NCBI GenBank assembly: GCA_028689055.1
Contig: JAQTWZ010000002.1
Coordinates: forward strand, 9,503-73,502
Reading direction: 5' to 3'
DNA: 64,000 nt
Source of the DNA: Sulfurimonas sp.
GTDB taxonomy: Bacteria; Campylobacterota; Campylobacteria; Campylobacterales; Sulfurimonadaceae
This document shows, piece after piece, positions 1 to 10,631 of the stretch. A model generated the notes under the pieces. That model worked only from the letters and a program-made list of their open reading frames with translations. It had not been told where the DNA came from and did no database searches. The stretch's first letter is position 1. The number at the start of each line of letters is the position of its first letter. The position numbers were made by a program, and so were the translations under genes.

Positions 1-1
1 A

Positions 2-1534
2 AATATCATAGGAATCATCTCTACAGGAAACGATATCACCCAAGAGGAGTCACTTACACAACAGCTCATGTTGAGTAGTCTCCAGTATGAGACGACTTTC
101 AAAGCAGCGCAGATTGGTATAGCTCATGTAGCCCTTGATGGTTCATGGATCGATGTCAACGACTATCTGTCTCATCTTATCGGTTACACAAAAGAGGAGT
201 TGCTTTCTCTGACATTTCAAGATATAACCCACCCTGATGATCTTCAAAAAGATATGGCGTATGTCAAACAACTCATAGACGGCAAAAGAGAGACCTATGG
301 TATGGAAAAACGCTATATACACAAAAATGGCAATATCATTTGGATCTATCTTTCAGTCTATTTATTGAGAAAATCAAATGAAGAACCCCTTTATTTTATC
401 TCTACAATCCAAGATATTTCTCAGATAAAAATGCTTATGTTTGAACTTGATGAAAGAAAAACAGAACTGGAAAATATCATCAAATTTGCTCCAAATCCCA
501 TTATCCTTCATGATGAAGATGGTCTTATTTTGATGCTCAACGAGGTATGGAGTGAGATTACGGGTTATTCGCTCAAAGAGACACCTACGCTTCAGATTTG
601 GGCAGAAAAAATAGTAGGAGCAAGTCAAAAATCTCTTCTAAAAAGTATCAATAACCTTCACACACCAGAGGCTCAGATACAAGAAGGAGAATATACCATG
701 CACACTAAAGAGGGAAAAATGGTGACATGGATCATCTCTTCAGCCCCTTTAGGAAAACTTCACAATAATAAACATCTTATGATCGTATCTGCGATGGATG
801 TTACTGAGCTACAGAGTCATGAAAAGCTTATGCTATCACAATCCCGTCAAGCTGCTATGGGAGACATGATAGGAATGATCGCACATCAATGGCGTCAACC
901 CCTTACAGTTATCTCAATGGTTGCCAACAATCTCAAAGCACATTTGGAACTTGAAGAACTCATTCCGACACCTGAACTTGAAAAACTTACTACTGTTTTG
1001 AGCGAACAAACGCAGTATCTTTCACACACAATTGATGATTTTAGAAACTTCTTCAGACCGGATAAAAGGAAAGAAAACGTTTCTCTCTGTGAGATCTATG
1101 ATAAACTTAAAACTATCGTTGATAAAACGCTAGAAAACAATCAGATTACTCTGAGTTTTTCAAAGGATTGTACGATGAAAATTTTGACTTTTCCAAATGA
1201 ATTGGTTCAAGTGCTTATCAATCTCATCAACAACTCCAAAGATGCAATCAAAGAACAAAATATCCAAAATGGCAAAATAAATATCCAAACAGCTCATGAA
1301 GGAACTTCACTCACTATCACTGTGCAAGATAACGGCGGCGGGATAGAAGCTTCTGTTATCGAACAACTAGGAGAACCTTACATCACTACCAAAAAAACAA
1401 ACGGAACAGGACTAGGACTTTATATGTCAAAAATCATTATCGAGAAACATTTAGATGGCAGGTTGCAATGGAAAAATTGTGATGAGGGCAGTTGTTTTTC
1501 AATCATTTTGCCGTATGAAATAGATACAAAATAA
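2..1534 (+). CDS. PAS-domain sensor histidine kinase (5' end truncated by window edge)
   Basis: Frame is open upstream of the listed ATG to base 2 (NIIGIISTGNDITQEESLTQQLM, PAS/PAC-like). H-box IAHQWRQPL, N-box NLINNSKDAI, G-box DNGGGIE and GTGLGLYMSK. Confidence 0.9.
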   Translation, partial: NIIGIISTGNDITQEESLTQQLMLSSLQYETTFKAAQIGIAHVALDGSWIDVNDYLSHLIGYTKEELLSLTFQDITHPDDLQKDMAYVKQLIDGKRETYGMEKRYIHKNGNIIWIYLSVYLLRKSNEEPLYFISTIQDISQIKMLMFELDERKTELENIIKFAPNPIILHDEDGLILMLNEVWSEITGYSLKETPTLQIWAEKIVGASQKSLLKSINNLHTPEAQIQEGEYTMHTKEGKMVTWIISSAPLGKLHNNKHLMIVSAMDVTELQSHEKLMLSQSRQAAMGDMIGMIAHQWRQPLTVISMVANNLKAHLELEELIPTPELEKLTTVLSEQTQYLSHTIDDFRNFFRPDKRKENVSLCEIYDKLKTIVDKTLENNQITLSFSKDCTMKILTFPNELVQVLINLINNSKDAIKEQNIQNGKINIQTAHEGTSLTITVQDNGGGIEASVIEQLGEPYITTKKTNGTGLGLYMSKIIIEKHLDGRLQWKNCDEGSCFSIILPYEIDTK

Positions 1535-1544
1535 AGGAATCAAA

Positions 1545-3056
1545 ATGGTATCTCTCAAAGAACTCAAACAACTCAGTTGTGGGCTCAAAATACTCTATGT
1601 CGAAGACGATGCCAAACTCAGAGAGATAGTTGCCGATCATTTAAAAATCATTTTTGACTCGGTTAGTGTTGCACAAGATGGTGGAACAGGCCTCAAAGCT
1701 TTTCATGAAGCATCGTATGATTTGATTATTACCGACATACAAATGCCAAATCTCGGAGGCTTAGAGATGGTGGAAATCATCAAAAAAAGTAAGCCAAATC
1801 AAGAGATTATTATCACAACAGCCTATTCGGAAATATCCTATTTTATGGATGCTATACGACTTGAAGTGAGTGGTTATATTATCAAACCCATTGATTTTGA
1901 ACAGATGAAACAGACTCTTTTTAGAATTGTAGAAAAGATCGTGAAGTATAGAGAAAATACTCAATATAAACTTCATCTTGAAGAAATGGTAAATGAAGAG
2001 ATTGCCAAAAATAGATATCTTGAAGAAGAAAAAATCAAAAATTACGAAGAGACTCTTCTCGCACTGGTGGATATGGTAGAAAGACGCGATACATATACCG
2101 CAGGACACTCACGCCGCGTTGCGAATTATTGTAAAATGATTGCAAAACAGATGAACTACGCAGATAAAGAGTGTGATCTCATCTATCGTGCAGGTATTTT
2201 ACATGACATAGGAAAAATCACAACCCCTGATTCCATCCTCCTCAAACCAAGCAAACTTGAATTTCGTGAGTATGCTCTCATCAAGGAACACGCAAGCATC
2301 GGAGCACAAATGCTTCATAATATTCCTATGTATATTGATTTATCAGGTATAGTTGCAGCACATCATGAGCACTATGACGGTAAGGGTTATCCGCTTGGAC
2401 TCAAAGAAACGCAGATACCGCCGCTTTCTCGTATTATGATTATTGCCGATGCTTTTGATGCAATGACAACAGACCGTATTTATAAGCCTAGAATGGTACA
2501 AGAAGAAGCTTTAGCAGAAATACTAAGACTCTCAGGAGCTCAATTTGATCCAGAAGTTGTCCCTTTTGCATTGCAAGCTTTAGAAAAGGTAACTATTGAT
2601 GAAGATATCACACAAAAACCTAAAAGTGATATCGAAAAGCAAAGATTTGCCTATTTTTACATAGATCAATCCACAGGCATCTACAACCAAAACTATCTTG
2701 ATTTGATACTGCTACAAAATAAAACTGAAAAAACATACACAACACTGACACTTTTGAATGTACATAATTTTACAAAATATAATAATAAATATGGATGGTC
2801 AACAGGGGATTTGTTACTTCAAGCCATCGCAAAATATTTACGTGAGAAATATCCAGATGCCTTACAATTTCGATTTCATGGAGATGATTTTGTGAGTTTA
2901 TTTAGCGGGGCTTTATGTATTGATTTTTTAGAAATGTCAAAATCACTGCCTAAAGAAGGTGAAGGAATCACCTTTACTTTAGAACCTTATGATATTCAAA
3001 GTAAGGATATAACTTCGCTGGCAGCTCTTGAAAAAATTGTTGAAGATAAATTTTAA
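1545..3056 (+). CDS. Response regulator: REC + HD-GYP + diverged GGDEF-like C-terminal domain
   Basis: REC motif DLIITDIQMP; HDIGKI and HHEHYDGKGYP (HD-GYP); C-terminal FRFHGDDFVSLFS resembles a degenerate GGDEF. Confidence 0.88.
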   Translation: MVSLKELKQLSCGLKILYVEDDAKLREIVADHLKIIFDSVSVAQDGGTGLKAFHEASYDLIITDIQMPNLGGLEMVEIIKKSKPNQEIIITTAYSEISYFMDAIRLEVSGYIIKPIDFEQMKQTLFRIVEKIVKYRENTQYKLHLEEMVNEEIAKNRYLEEEKIKNYEETLLALVDMVERRDTYTAGHSRRVANYCKMIAKQMNYADKECDLIYRAGILHDIGKITTPDSILLKPSKLEFREYALIKEHASIGAQMLHNIPMYIDLSGIVAAHHEHYDGKGYPLGLKETQIPPLSRIMIIADAFDAMTTDRIYKPRMVQEEALAEILRLSGAQFDPEVVPFALQALEKVTIDEDITQKPKSDIEKQRFAYFYIDQSTGIYNQNYLDLILLQNKTEKTYTTLTLLNVHNFTKYNNKYGWSTGDLLLQAIAKYLREKYPDALQFRFHGDDFVSLFSGALCIDFLEMSKSLPKEGEGITFTLEPYDIQSKDITSLAALEKIVEDKF

Positions 3057-3349
3057 TCGGCAACTCTATAGATGAGTTGTCCTGCAAGTTCCATATAGAC
3101 ACTTTTTTTGAGGTCTTCCATCTTGTCCATATTGGTGATGCAGTAGGATTTGATAGCTCGGTCAAGTTGATCATAATCATAAGTCTCAGCAAGCATCATC
3201 TCCATCGCAGCGATACGCTCAACCAAAAGGTCAAATTCATCTTGTCTCAAATCTACACTTGTTTGATTGTGTATGTCCCAATATCTTGAACGCGGTGTTC
3301 CTCTAAAAATATCATCTTCGTCTTCAAATAATGCATCAAATTTGCCCAT
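3053..3349 (-). CDS. Conserved hypothetical protein (98 aa)
   Basis: ORF with plausible start; acidic helical protein. Confidence 0.6.
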   Translation of the reverse strand: MGKFDALFEDEDDIFRGTPRSRYWDIHNQTSVDLRQDEFDLLVERIAAMEMMLAETYDYDQLDRAIKSYCITNMDKMEDLKKSVYMELAGQLIYRVAD

Positions 3350-3455
3350 ATTTTTATCCTTTTGTTTTTGATATACTATCCAAAATAGAGAGTAATTTCA
3401 TAGTATTATTTTGTTAATTGATTTGCTTTACATTGATAAAAGAAATGAGATAAAG

Positions 3456-3490
3456 CTTCAAACTCTGCCACCTAAGTGTAAAGTTTGAAG
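3456..3490 (-). terminator. Possible terminator downstream of ppaC
   Basis: Inverted repeat CTTCAAACT/AGTTTGAAG with 17-nt loop, T-rich on the minus-strand 3' side. Confidence 0.4.
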
Positions 3491-3497
3491 AAAAAGA

Positions 3498-4415
3498 TTA
3501 AAACTGTGGCTGGACGAAAGGTATAACTTGTTTTTTACGGCTTAAAACACCTGGAAGCCATGCTTGAGAGTTCTCAAGTTTTGTGTTAAACGCAGCTTCT
3601 ATTTTGCTCGGATCATCACTGATGACGAGAAGTTTTGAACCTTCTATCATGATATCTGTCAGAAGTACCAAGATTGTATGAAGTCCACTCTCCTCTTTTA
3701 GCTTTTGCATATCTTCAAAAAGATCCTCGATACGATCATCAAGCGCCGTGATATCTACCATCTCAAGCTGATTGATACCCACTTTTGTGCCGTTCATGTC
3801 AAACTCTTTGTAGTCTCTCGTATTTAAGTTTCTCGCAGTCGCACCTTTTACGGCAGATTTTGCTATAAACATCTCCATCGCAAGTTCTTTATACTCTTCT
3901 ATACCGCATATTTTTGCAAGTTCTTTGACTGCTTTTGTATCTACTTTTGTACAAGTAGGAGATTTGAATATAACCGTATCGCTAAGAATTGCTAGCATCA
4001 TCATCCCTGCGATATCTTTTGGTATCTCGATGTTGTAGTGGTCATACATCTCTTTTACAACCGTGTTTGAACATCCTATCGGGCGTATCCAACACTCAAG
4101 CGGCGTATCAGTCGTCAAATCTCCTAGTTTGTGGTGATCGACTATTCCAAGGATTGTCGCTTCCATAATATCTTTTGGAGCTTGTGCCTTATCGGAAAAA
4201 TCTATAAGATAGACATTTTCGCCGGCTACTGAAGTTTTGAGTTCAGGTAAGGTACCGCCAAACTTATTGAGGATAAACTCTGTTTCTGCAGATATTTCAC
4301 CCTGACGTGTTGGGATACACTCTTCACCGAGCTGATTTTTGAGATAAGAGAGAGAAATAGCACCTACGATAGAGTCGCTATCAGGGCTTGTGTGTCCAAA
4401 AACATATGTTGCCAT
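3498..4415 (-). CDS. ppaC: Manganese-dependent inorganic pyrophosphatase (DHH family)
   Basis: MATYVFGHTSPDSDSI, VDHHKLGD, family II PPase architecture and length. Confidence 0.93.
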   Translation of the reverse strand: MATYVFGHTSPDSDSIVGAISLSYLKNQLGEECIPTRQGEISAETEFILNKFGGTLPELKTSVAGENVYLIDFSDKAQAPKDIMEATILGIVDHHKLGDLTTDTPLECWIRPIGCSNTVVKEMYDHYNIEIPKDIAGMMMLAILSDTVIFKSPTCTKVDTKAVKELAKICGIEEYKELAMEMFIAKSAVKGATARNLNTRDYKEFDMNGTKVGINQLEMVDITALDDRIEDLFEDMQKLKEESGLHTILVLLTDIMIEGSKLLVISDDPSKIEAAFNTKLENSQAWLPGVLSRKKQVIPFVQPQF

Positions 4416-4471
4416 TTTAAATAACCTTTGTAATATTTTTTGTAATTATACTGAACTTTTTTTAAACGCCA

Positions 4472-4909
4472 TTAGTCTATGCGATAGACCTGCGCAACTC
4501 TTGAACCATCTTTGATGATTTTGACTCTATCTCCTGCGAAGATCTCTTTGCCTTTAGCGATAACGACGACATGCTCACCATTGTCAAGTTTGACTGTAAG
4601 TTCACTTGCGTTTGCTTTGCCTACTTCGTTGCCTGCATAAGCCCCGACTAAACCGCCACCAAGTGTTGTAAGTGTCTTACCGCTTGCTCTGCCCATAGTA
4701 GAACCTACAACAGCACCGATGAGTGCTCCTAAAAATTTTCCGCTTCCATCATCGCTGATGATGACCGGTCTGCTCTCTAGCACAACACCTATATCGTATC
4801 TTTTGATTTGGTTGTAGCTACTGCCATCATACTCAGGACCTGTATTTGTAGCACATCCACTGAGTAACAGTGCCGAGGTAACTGCAAGAATATAAATATT
4901 TTTTTTCAT
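4472..4909 (-). CDS. Glycine-zipper outer-membrane lipoprotein (SlyB/Pcp-like)
   Basis: Lipobox LLLSGCA; glycine-zipper GALIGAVVGSTMGRASGKTLTTLGGGLVGAYAGNEVG. Confidence 0.85.
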   Translation of the reverse strand: MKKNIYILAVTSALLLSGCATNTGPEYDGSSYNQIKRYDIGVVLESRPVIISDDGSGKFLGALIGAVVGSTMGRASGKTLTTLGGGLVGAYAGNEVGKANASELTVKLDNGEHVVVIAKGKEIFAGDRVKIIKDGSRVAQVYRID

Positions 4910-4992
4910 TGGAAACTCCTTTATTTTGCTTGATTAATTATACCACCACTTAAAATATTTAAAGATAATCATTTTGATATTGTTTAATATAT

Positions 4993-6057
4993 CTATACTT
5001 TTAAGAGCGGTAATTTATCCAATAAAGCTTCACAGTATTCCCATTGTTCAAGTGTCTCTTTGAGATTTTGCGGTATTGCGTTTACACCCATATAAGCGCC
5101 CAAAACCATCCCGATAGCTATTGCACGAGAGGCATTATCACCGCCTACCATTGCGTTTGCTTGAAGTGCTTTGATGAGTCCGTCTTCTTTGTCTGCATAT
5201 TTGAGTATAAAATAAACAGCACCGGGAAGTGTTCCCTCGGTCGGGCTTGCTTTGCCTACTTTGATAGGTTCGCTTCTACCGACATCCCAAAGCCGTGCCA
5301 TACTCGTAAGCGCCAAATCATCGCTAAATAGCTCATGATGCAGGGCTGCGTTTTCATCTGCTTCTTCTTTATACTTCGCAATTGCTTGTGCTACTTTTTG
5401 TTCAAAAAAGCCGCCCATCTGTATTGCAACCATCTCTATAGCTTCGGATGGTGTTTGTCCGTTTAAAACGCGATGTGTCACACGGGCAAAAAATTCTCCT
5501 CCGCCTAACGCTTGTGCATTTGTATGCGTAAACATCACTTTTCTCGCCACATCAACGAGTTCATCTTCACTCTCATAATATCCATGAGCAGCCACATGAC
5601 GAATAGCCATTGCGTTTGATATACCGCCAAGGCGCTCAAGAGGAAAACCTTGACGTACTTGCGCGTAGGTCTCTTTTGTCATTGTACATATCCATGAACC
5701 CCAGCCATTTTCCAGACGTTTCATCCAGTGAGGAATCATATTGATAACAGAAAAAGGACGAGGCGTATCAGATATGGCTGCTAAATGTTCAAGCACGAGA
5801 ATATTATAATCTCCATAATCCGTAGTCCCGCCCGCACTTTTACCGGGGTGATAGTTTCTCTGTCCCCACCCTATCCCATGCGTCTCTCCGCCCATCATCT
5901 CACCGGGAGACATAAACCTTTCTATCGGTTTTTTTCCGTACGCCTCATAGATTTTTTTTGCATCGTATTCGTAGTGAGAGCCCAGACATAAAGCATCACC
6001 GACGATAGCGCCGAAAAATGCGCCTTTTATCGCTTCTTTTTTTGAGGGAGTATTCAT
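4993..6057 (-). CDS. ADP-ribosylglycohydrolase family protein
   Basis: GAFFGAIVGDALCLGSHYEY; MVGGDNASRAIAIGMVLGAYMG (DraG-family signatures). Confidence 0.85.
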   Translation of the reverse strand: MNTPSKKEAIKGAFFGAIVGDALCLGSHYEYDAKKIYEAYGKKPIERFMSPGEMMGGETHGIGWGQRNYHPGKSAGGTTDYGDYNILVLEHLAAISDTPRPFSVINMIPHWMKRLENGWGSWICTMTKETYAQVRQGFPLERLGGISNAMAIRHVAAHGYYESEDELVDVARKVMFTHTNAQALGGGEFFARVTHRVLNGQTPSEAIEMVAIQMGGFFEQKVAQAIAKYKEEADENAALHHELFSDDLALTSMARLWDVGRSEPIKVGKASPTEGTLPGAVYFILKYADKEDGLIKALQANAMVGGDNASRAIAIGMVLGAYMGVNAIPQNLKETLEQWEYCEALLDKLPLLKV

Positions 6058-6136
6058 AAGCTACAATCCTAATATTTTTCTTGATTGTAACGCAGGAAGA
6101 TTTATTTTTGCTATTTATTTTTTTCTGGAAGATTTT

Positions 6137-6166
6137 CTAATGTGCGATTAAACTATCGCGCATTAG
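6137..6166 (-). terminator. Hairpin downstream of uvrA
   Basis: CTAATGTGCGAT-TAAACT-ATCGCGCATTAG, 12-bp stem with one non-canonical pair, just 3' of the uvrA stop. Confidence 0.55.
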
Positions 6167-6174
6167 AAGAGGGA

Positions 6175-9006
6175 TTATTTATTATGAAACGCAAGTTCTT
6201 TTTCAAGGTATAGACCTGTATAAGAACCTGTTTTTGTGTGACTTTTTGCCATAGACTCAGGTGTACCCTCATCGATGATAAGTCCACCGCCAGAGCCACC
6301 TTCGGGTCCCATATCGATGATATAGTCTGCGTTTTTGATCATATCAAGATTGTGCTCAATCACCAAAACGCTATTGCCGAGTTCTACGAAATTGTGTAGC
6401 ACACCCGTGAGTCTGTCCACATCTGCAAAATGCAGACCTGTTGTCGGCTCATCAAGGATATAGAGTGTTTGTCCCGTATCTTTACGGCTGAGTTCTTTAG
6501 AGAGTTTTATCCTCTGCGCTTCACCGCCTGAGAGTGTCACTGCGTTTTGTCCAAGCGTGATATATCCAAGCCCAACGTCCACCAAAGTCTGCATCTTCTG
6601 CTCTATCTTCGGTATCGCTTTGAAAAACTCATACGCCTCATCAACGCTCATGTTGAGTACATCAGAAATAGTTTTGCCTTTATAAAATACTTCAAGTGTT
6701 TGTTTGTTGTATCTATGTCCGTTACACGCATCACACTTCACCATGATATCAGGCAAAAAGTGCATCTCTATCTTGATCTGCCCTTCCCCTTGACATTTTT
6801 CACAGCGTCCGCCTTTGACGTTAAAACTAAAACGCGACGAAGTATATCCTCGTATTTGAGACTCTTTTGTCAGGGCAAAAAGATTGCGTATCTCATCCAT
6901 TACACCTGTATAAGTCGCAGGATTTGAACGTGGTGTTCTTCCAATGGGGCTTTGGTCAAGGTAGATAACTTTGTCCACATGTTCAAGTCCGTTTATCTCT
7001 ACGCCTGCTACTTTGTTGACTTTTCTTGCATGATTGAGAAGTTCTCTTGCTGTTGGCAGGAGTGTCTGAAGGATAAGCGAACTCTTTCCGCTGCCGCTGA
7101 CACCCGTGATACAAACAAAATTGTTCAGTGGTATTTTGGCACTGAGCTCATGTATATTGTTGAGACTTACATTTTTTATCTCGATATATTTTTCCTGTGC
7201 TCGTCTGTAAAAATACTCTATCTTTTTTCTGCCGAACATATAATCAGCCGTAAGTGTTTTGGCTTTTTTGAGTTCTGCCAGTGTCCCGCTAAAAACAACT
7301 TCTCCGCCAAATTTTCCGGCACCGCTTCCGATATCTACAATAAAGTCTGCGTTTTCTATCGTCTCTTTGTCATGTTCGACAACGATAACAGAGTTGCCTT
7401 TTTCCTGAAGATTACGCAGGGTTTTGATGAGTTTTTGCGTATCTCGCTCATGTAGACCGATACTCGGTTCATCCAAAACATACATTACGCCTGTCAAGCC
7501 GCTTCCTATCTGAGAAGCGATGCGGATACGCTGTGCTTCACCACCGCTTATCGTCCGTGCATCGCGTCCAAGAGTGATATAACCCAGACCCACATCAAAC
7601 AAAAAGTAAAGACGTTCGCGAAGCTCATTGAAAATAGGAGCTGAAATCTGTAAGCCTTTTGCATCGAGTTTGTTGAAATTTTGATCATCAGCAAACCACT
7701 CATAACTTTTTGCGATAGGCATATCCAAAATATCCGCTAACCCTTTTTGCCCTACTTTTACAGCTAAAGACTCGCGTTTGAGTCTATGAGAATTACAGAT
7801 ATTACATACTTTTTCGCTCATGTAGTCTGCTAACTCTTTTTCATCTTTGAACATATCATAGGCTATACGTACGATTCCCGGCCACATTCGTTTGACTGTA
7901 TGGCTCTTCCATAAAAACGCAACCTCTTCTATGCCGCCGTGAAGTATCGCTTTTTTTTGGTGCTCTTCAAGGTCACAATAGGGGACATTTATAGGAATAT
8001 CATTCGCAGCACAAAAGCCTTTAAGAAATGTAAAATAGTAGCCCTTATTGAAACCATAAACTATCTTTATAGCTCCTTTTTCGACACTCAAATCCTGATC
8101 GATTATTTTGTCATGATCAAGTGCATAACGAAGCCCTAAACCGTCACATTCAGGACAAGCACCTTTGGGTGAGTTAAAAGAAAATGAAAGTGGCTCAAGA
8201 GGATCAAAACTTATCTTACAGTCAAAACAGGCATTGTGTTCTGAATAGTGCATATGGTTTTTAGAGAGTCCAAGTTCTTCATGATTCAATATCTCAACTT
8301 CAAGCTCTCCATAACTCTCTTTAAGCGCTTTTTCGACATCTGCAGCGATACGCTCTTTGTTTTCTTCTTTGACAACAACTCTGTCTATCACAACTTTGAT
8401 AGTATGTTTTTTTGTTTTGCTCAGCTCTATCTCTTCATCCAAACGCACCATCACGCCGTCTATCATGGCGCGTACATAGCCTTTGTGTACCAAAGACTCA
8501 AGCATATCTGCGTATGAGCCTTTTTTTTCATTGACAAGCGGTGCCAAGAGGACAAGTTTTGCGCCTTCAGGAAGCTTCGCCACTTGAGCGATGATGTCAG
8601 AAGCACTCATCTGAGAGATCTCTTTGCCGCATTTATGGCAGTGTTGCACTCCTACGCGCGCATATAAAAGTCTTAGATAATCATAAATCTCAGTGATTGT
8701 TCCTACCGTTGATCGCGGATTTTTAGAGGTTGTTTTTTGATCTATCGCGATAGCAGGAGTGAGCCCTTCTATCTTGTCCACATCTGGTTTGCCGACGCGG
8801 TCTAAGAACTGTCTTGCATACGAAGAGAGAGACTCCATATAACGTCTTTGACCCTCAGCATAAAGGGTGTCAAACGCAAGAGTTGACTTGCCGCTTCCAC
8901 TTAAACCTGTCATAACGACAAGCTTATTTTTTGGAATGGTTAAATTGATATTTTTTAAATTATTTTCTCTTGCACCCGTAATTTTTATCACATCTTTGTT
9001 CTTCAT
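6175..9006 (-). CDS. uvrA: Excinuclease ABC subunit A
   Basis: GLSGSGKSTLAFDTLYAEGQRRYMESLSSYARQF; zinc-finger CXXC motifs; two ABC signatures SGGEAQRI. Confidence 0.97.
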   Translation of the reverse strand: MKNKDVIKITGARENNLKNINLTIPKNKLVVMTGLSGSGKSTLAFDTLYAEGQRRYMESLSSYARQFLDRVGKPDVDKIEGLTPAIAIDQKTTSKNPRSTVGTITEIYDYLRLLYARVGVQHCHKCGKEISQMSASDIIAQVAKLPEGAKLVLLAPLVNEKKGSYADMLESLVHKGYVRAMIDGVMVRLDEEIELSKTKKHTIKVVIDRVVVKEENKERIAADVEKALKESYGELEVEILNHEELGLSKNHMHYSEHNACFDCKISFDPLEPLSFSFNSPKGACPECDGLGLRYALDHDKIIDQDLSVEKGAIKIVYGFNKGYYFTFLKGFCAANDIPINVPYCDLEEHQKKAILHGGIEEVAFLWKSHTVKRMWPGIVRIAYDMFKDEKELADYMSEKVCNICNSHRLKRESLAVKVGQKGLADILDMPIAKSYEWFADDQNFNKLDAKGLQISAPIFNELRERLYFLFDVGLGYITLGRDARTISGGEAQRIRIASQIGSGLTGVMYVLDEPSIGLHERDTQKLIKTLRNLQEKGNSVIVVEHDKETIENADFIVDIGSGAGKFGGEVVFSGTLAELKKAKTLTADYMFGRKKIEYFYRRAQEKYIEIKNVSLNNIHELSAKIPLNNFVCITGVSGSGKSSLILQTLLPTARELLNHARKVNKVAGVEINGLEHVDKVIYLDQSPIGRTPRSNPATYTGVMDEIRNLFALTKESQIRGYTSSRFSFNVKGGRCEKCQGEGQIKIEMHFLPDIMVKCDACNGHRYNKQTLEVFYKGKTISDVLNMSVDEAYEFFKAIPKIEQKMQTLVDVGLGYITLGQNAVTLSGGEAQRIKLSKELSRKDTGQTLYILDEPTTGLHFADVDRLTGVLHNFVELGNSVLVIEHNLDMIKNADYIIDMGPEGGSGGGLIIDEGTPESMAKSHTKTGSYTGLYLEKELAFHNK

Positions 9007-9015
9007 GAAAATCCT

Positions 9016-9747
9016 CTATAAAAATATTCTCTGCCCTAAATAGGAAACGATTATAATATAAAAAAATACCAATAATCTCCTTTGCAGGACGACATTAACT
9101 CTATCTTTTAATAAAATCCCAATATAAACACCCAGCAAAGAAGCAAGTGCTATAGGGAGACCTTTTTCATAATCTATATGCCCGGCAGTCGCATGTGAGA
9201 TGAAACCGGCTAGAGATGAAAAAACAACAAAAAAGAGCCCTGCTGCTATGGCGCTTTTTAATGGAACATAAAAATACCCTACCAACATAGGAACTAAAAT
9301 CACACTTCCGCCAACACCTATTGCGATACTCATTGCACCCAAAAAGAAGCCCAAAACAAAAAGTATCACTTTGTTTACTTCCCGTTGCGTTTGATGCTCT
9401 TTTGTCTTAAAAAAAAGTCGTAGCAATGCAAACGCAGCAAAACCAAAAAATACAATCTCTAAAGTCCTATCTTCAAAACTTGATGTTATCAAGCCGCTAA
9501 GTAGCGCACCAAGAGAGCCGCCGATACCTATCGTCATAACTAGACCCAAGTCAAGTGTTTTGTTTTTATGGTTAAGATAACTTCCATACATAGAGCTAAA
9601 TACCATCTGTAAAACAGATGTGCCCATGGCTATTTTTGTCTCAAATCCAAGAATTAACAACACAGGCACTAAAATGGTACCGCCGCCTATGCCGAAAAAA
9701 CCAGATAAAAATCCGACGAAAATACCAACGAAAATCAATTCAAACAT
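9016..9747 (-). CDS. TSUP/TauE-SafE family membrane permease
   Basis: FVGFLSGFFGIGGGTILVPVLL and GVGGSVILVPMLVGYF duplicated motif; about 8 TM. Confidence 0.87.
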   Translation of the reverse strand: MFELIFVGIFVGFLSGFFGIGGGTILVPVLLILGFETKIAMGTSVLQMVFSSMYGSYLNHKNKTLDLGLVMTIGIGGSLGALLSGLITSSFEDRTLEIVFFGFAAFALLRLFFKTKEHQTQREVNKVILFVLGFFLGAMSIAIGVGGSVILVPMLVGYFYVPLKSAIAAGLFFVVFSSLAGFISHATAGHIDYEKGLPIALASLLGVYIGILLKDRVNVVLQRRLLVFFYIIIVSYLGQRIFL

Positions 9748-9865
9748 AAGCGACCTAATATTTTTTGAAATTTTACAGCAATGCGCCTTTAGTGTAGTTG
9801 TAGAAGCATTTAATTTTATTTTGAGATTGCATAAAGTATAATCTTTTCAAATTAAAGGCGATAAA

Positions 9866-10294
9866 ATGTTAAAAAATATCCTCCAAGCTTGTGAAAATTT
9901 TTGTATGCATCAAATCCGCCTTCCATACACGATTGATGCTATACAAACAAAAAAGAGAACACTTATTGCTTATTTGGATATAAACACCGCCGAGGGCAGA
10001 GAATATAGAGTTTATATTGCTGCAGAACCAAGTTTTGTTCAAAGAGTTTCAAAAATTTTTTTGGAAGAAGATGAAAGTGATGAGGAGACTTTGATAGATA
10101 TGATTTTAGAAGTCACGAACCTTATCGTAGGCAGCGCAAAAGTTATTGAAACGCAGAGTGCTGCAAACGAATATACTATCGGTACACCACACTTTTTAAA
10201 AACAGATATTTTTGATTTTGAATATGATTTTTCTAAAACTCTCCGAGTAGAAAATGATGCGATTATTATGGCTATCAAGGAATTAAATGGCTAA
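9866..10294 (+). CDS. CheX-like chemotaxis phosphatase domain protein
   Basis: CheX-like E-x-x-N pattern (DMILEVTNLIVGSAK); directly upstream of fliN. Confidence 0.6.
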   Translation: MLKNILQACENFCMHQIRLPYTIDAIQTKKRTLIAYLDINTAEGREYRVYIAAEPSFVQRVSKIFLEEDESDEETLIDMILEVTNLIVGSAKVIETQSAANEYTIGTPHFLKTDIFDFEYDFSKTLRVENDAIIMAIKELNG

Positions 10295-10631
10295 GAATAG
10301 ATATAAGCATAAATATGGTCATGAAGACCCGCTATTTGATGCGCAAAAAGAACTCTCTTGGATGAATTATTCTGGACTTTTAGATATGGAAGTCGAATTT
10401 ATCGCCGATCTTGGAGAGACTGAACTCAGTGTTGCAGAAATACTCAAGCTTGAAAAAGGATCTATCATCGACCTTAAAAAACCAGCCGGAGAAAGTGTGG
10501 AGTCCTACGTAAATGGGCGCATACTCGGAAAAGGCGAGGTCATGGTATATGAAAAAAATCTGGCTATTCGTATCAATGAAGTATTAGACTCTAGCGGCGT
10601 TTTATACCACCTTTCAAAAGAGAGATTATGA
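10287..10631 (+). CDS. fliN: Flagellar motor switch protein FliN
   Basis: SpoA domain: VEFIADLGETELSVAEILKLEKGSIIDLKKPAGESVESYVNGRILGKGEVMVYEKNLAIRI. Confidence 0.9.
   Translation: MAKNRYKHKYGHEDPLFDAQKELSWMNYSGLLDMEVEFIADLGETELSVAEILKLEKGSIIDLKKPAGESVESYVNGRILGKGEVMVYEKNLAIRINEVLDSSGVLYHLSKERL

Noticed and set aside
6547-8517. Several plus-strand ORFs (126, 167, 66 and 89 aa) inside uvrA
   Set aside because: Antisense to a well-conserved uvrA; composition reflects the complementary strand; no RBS or domain.
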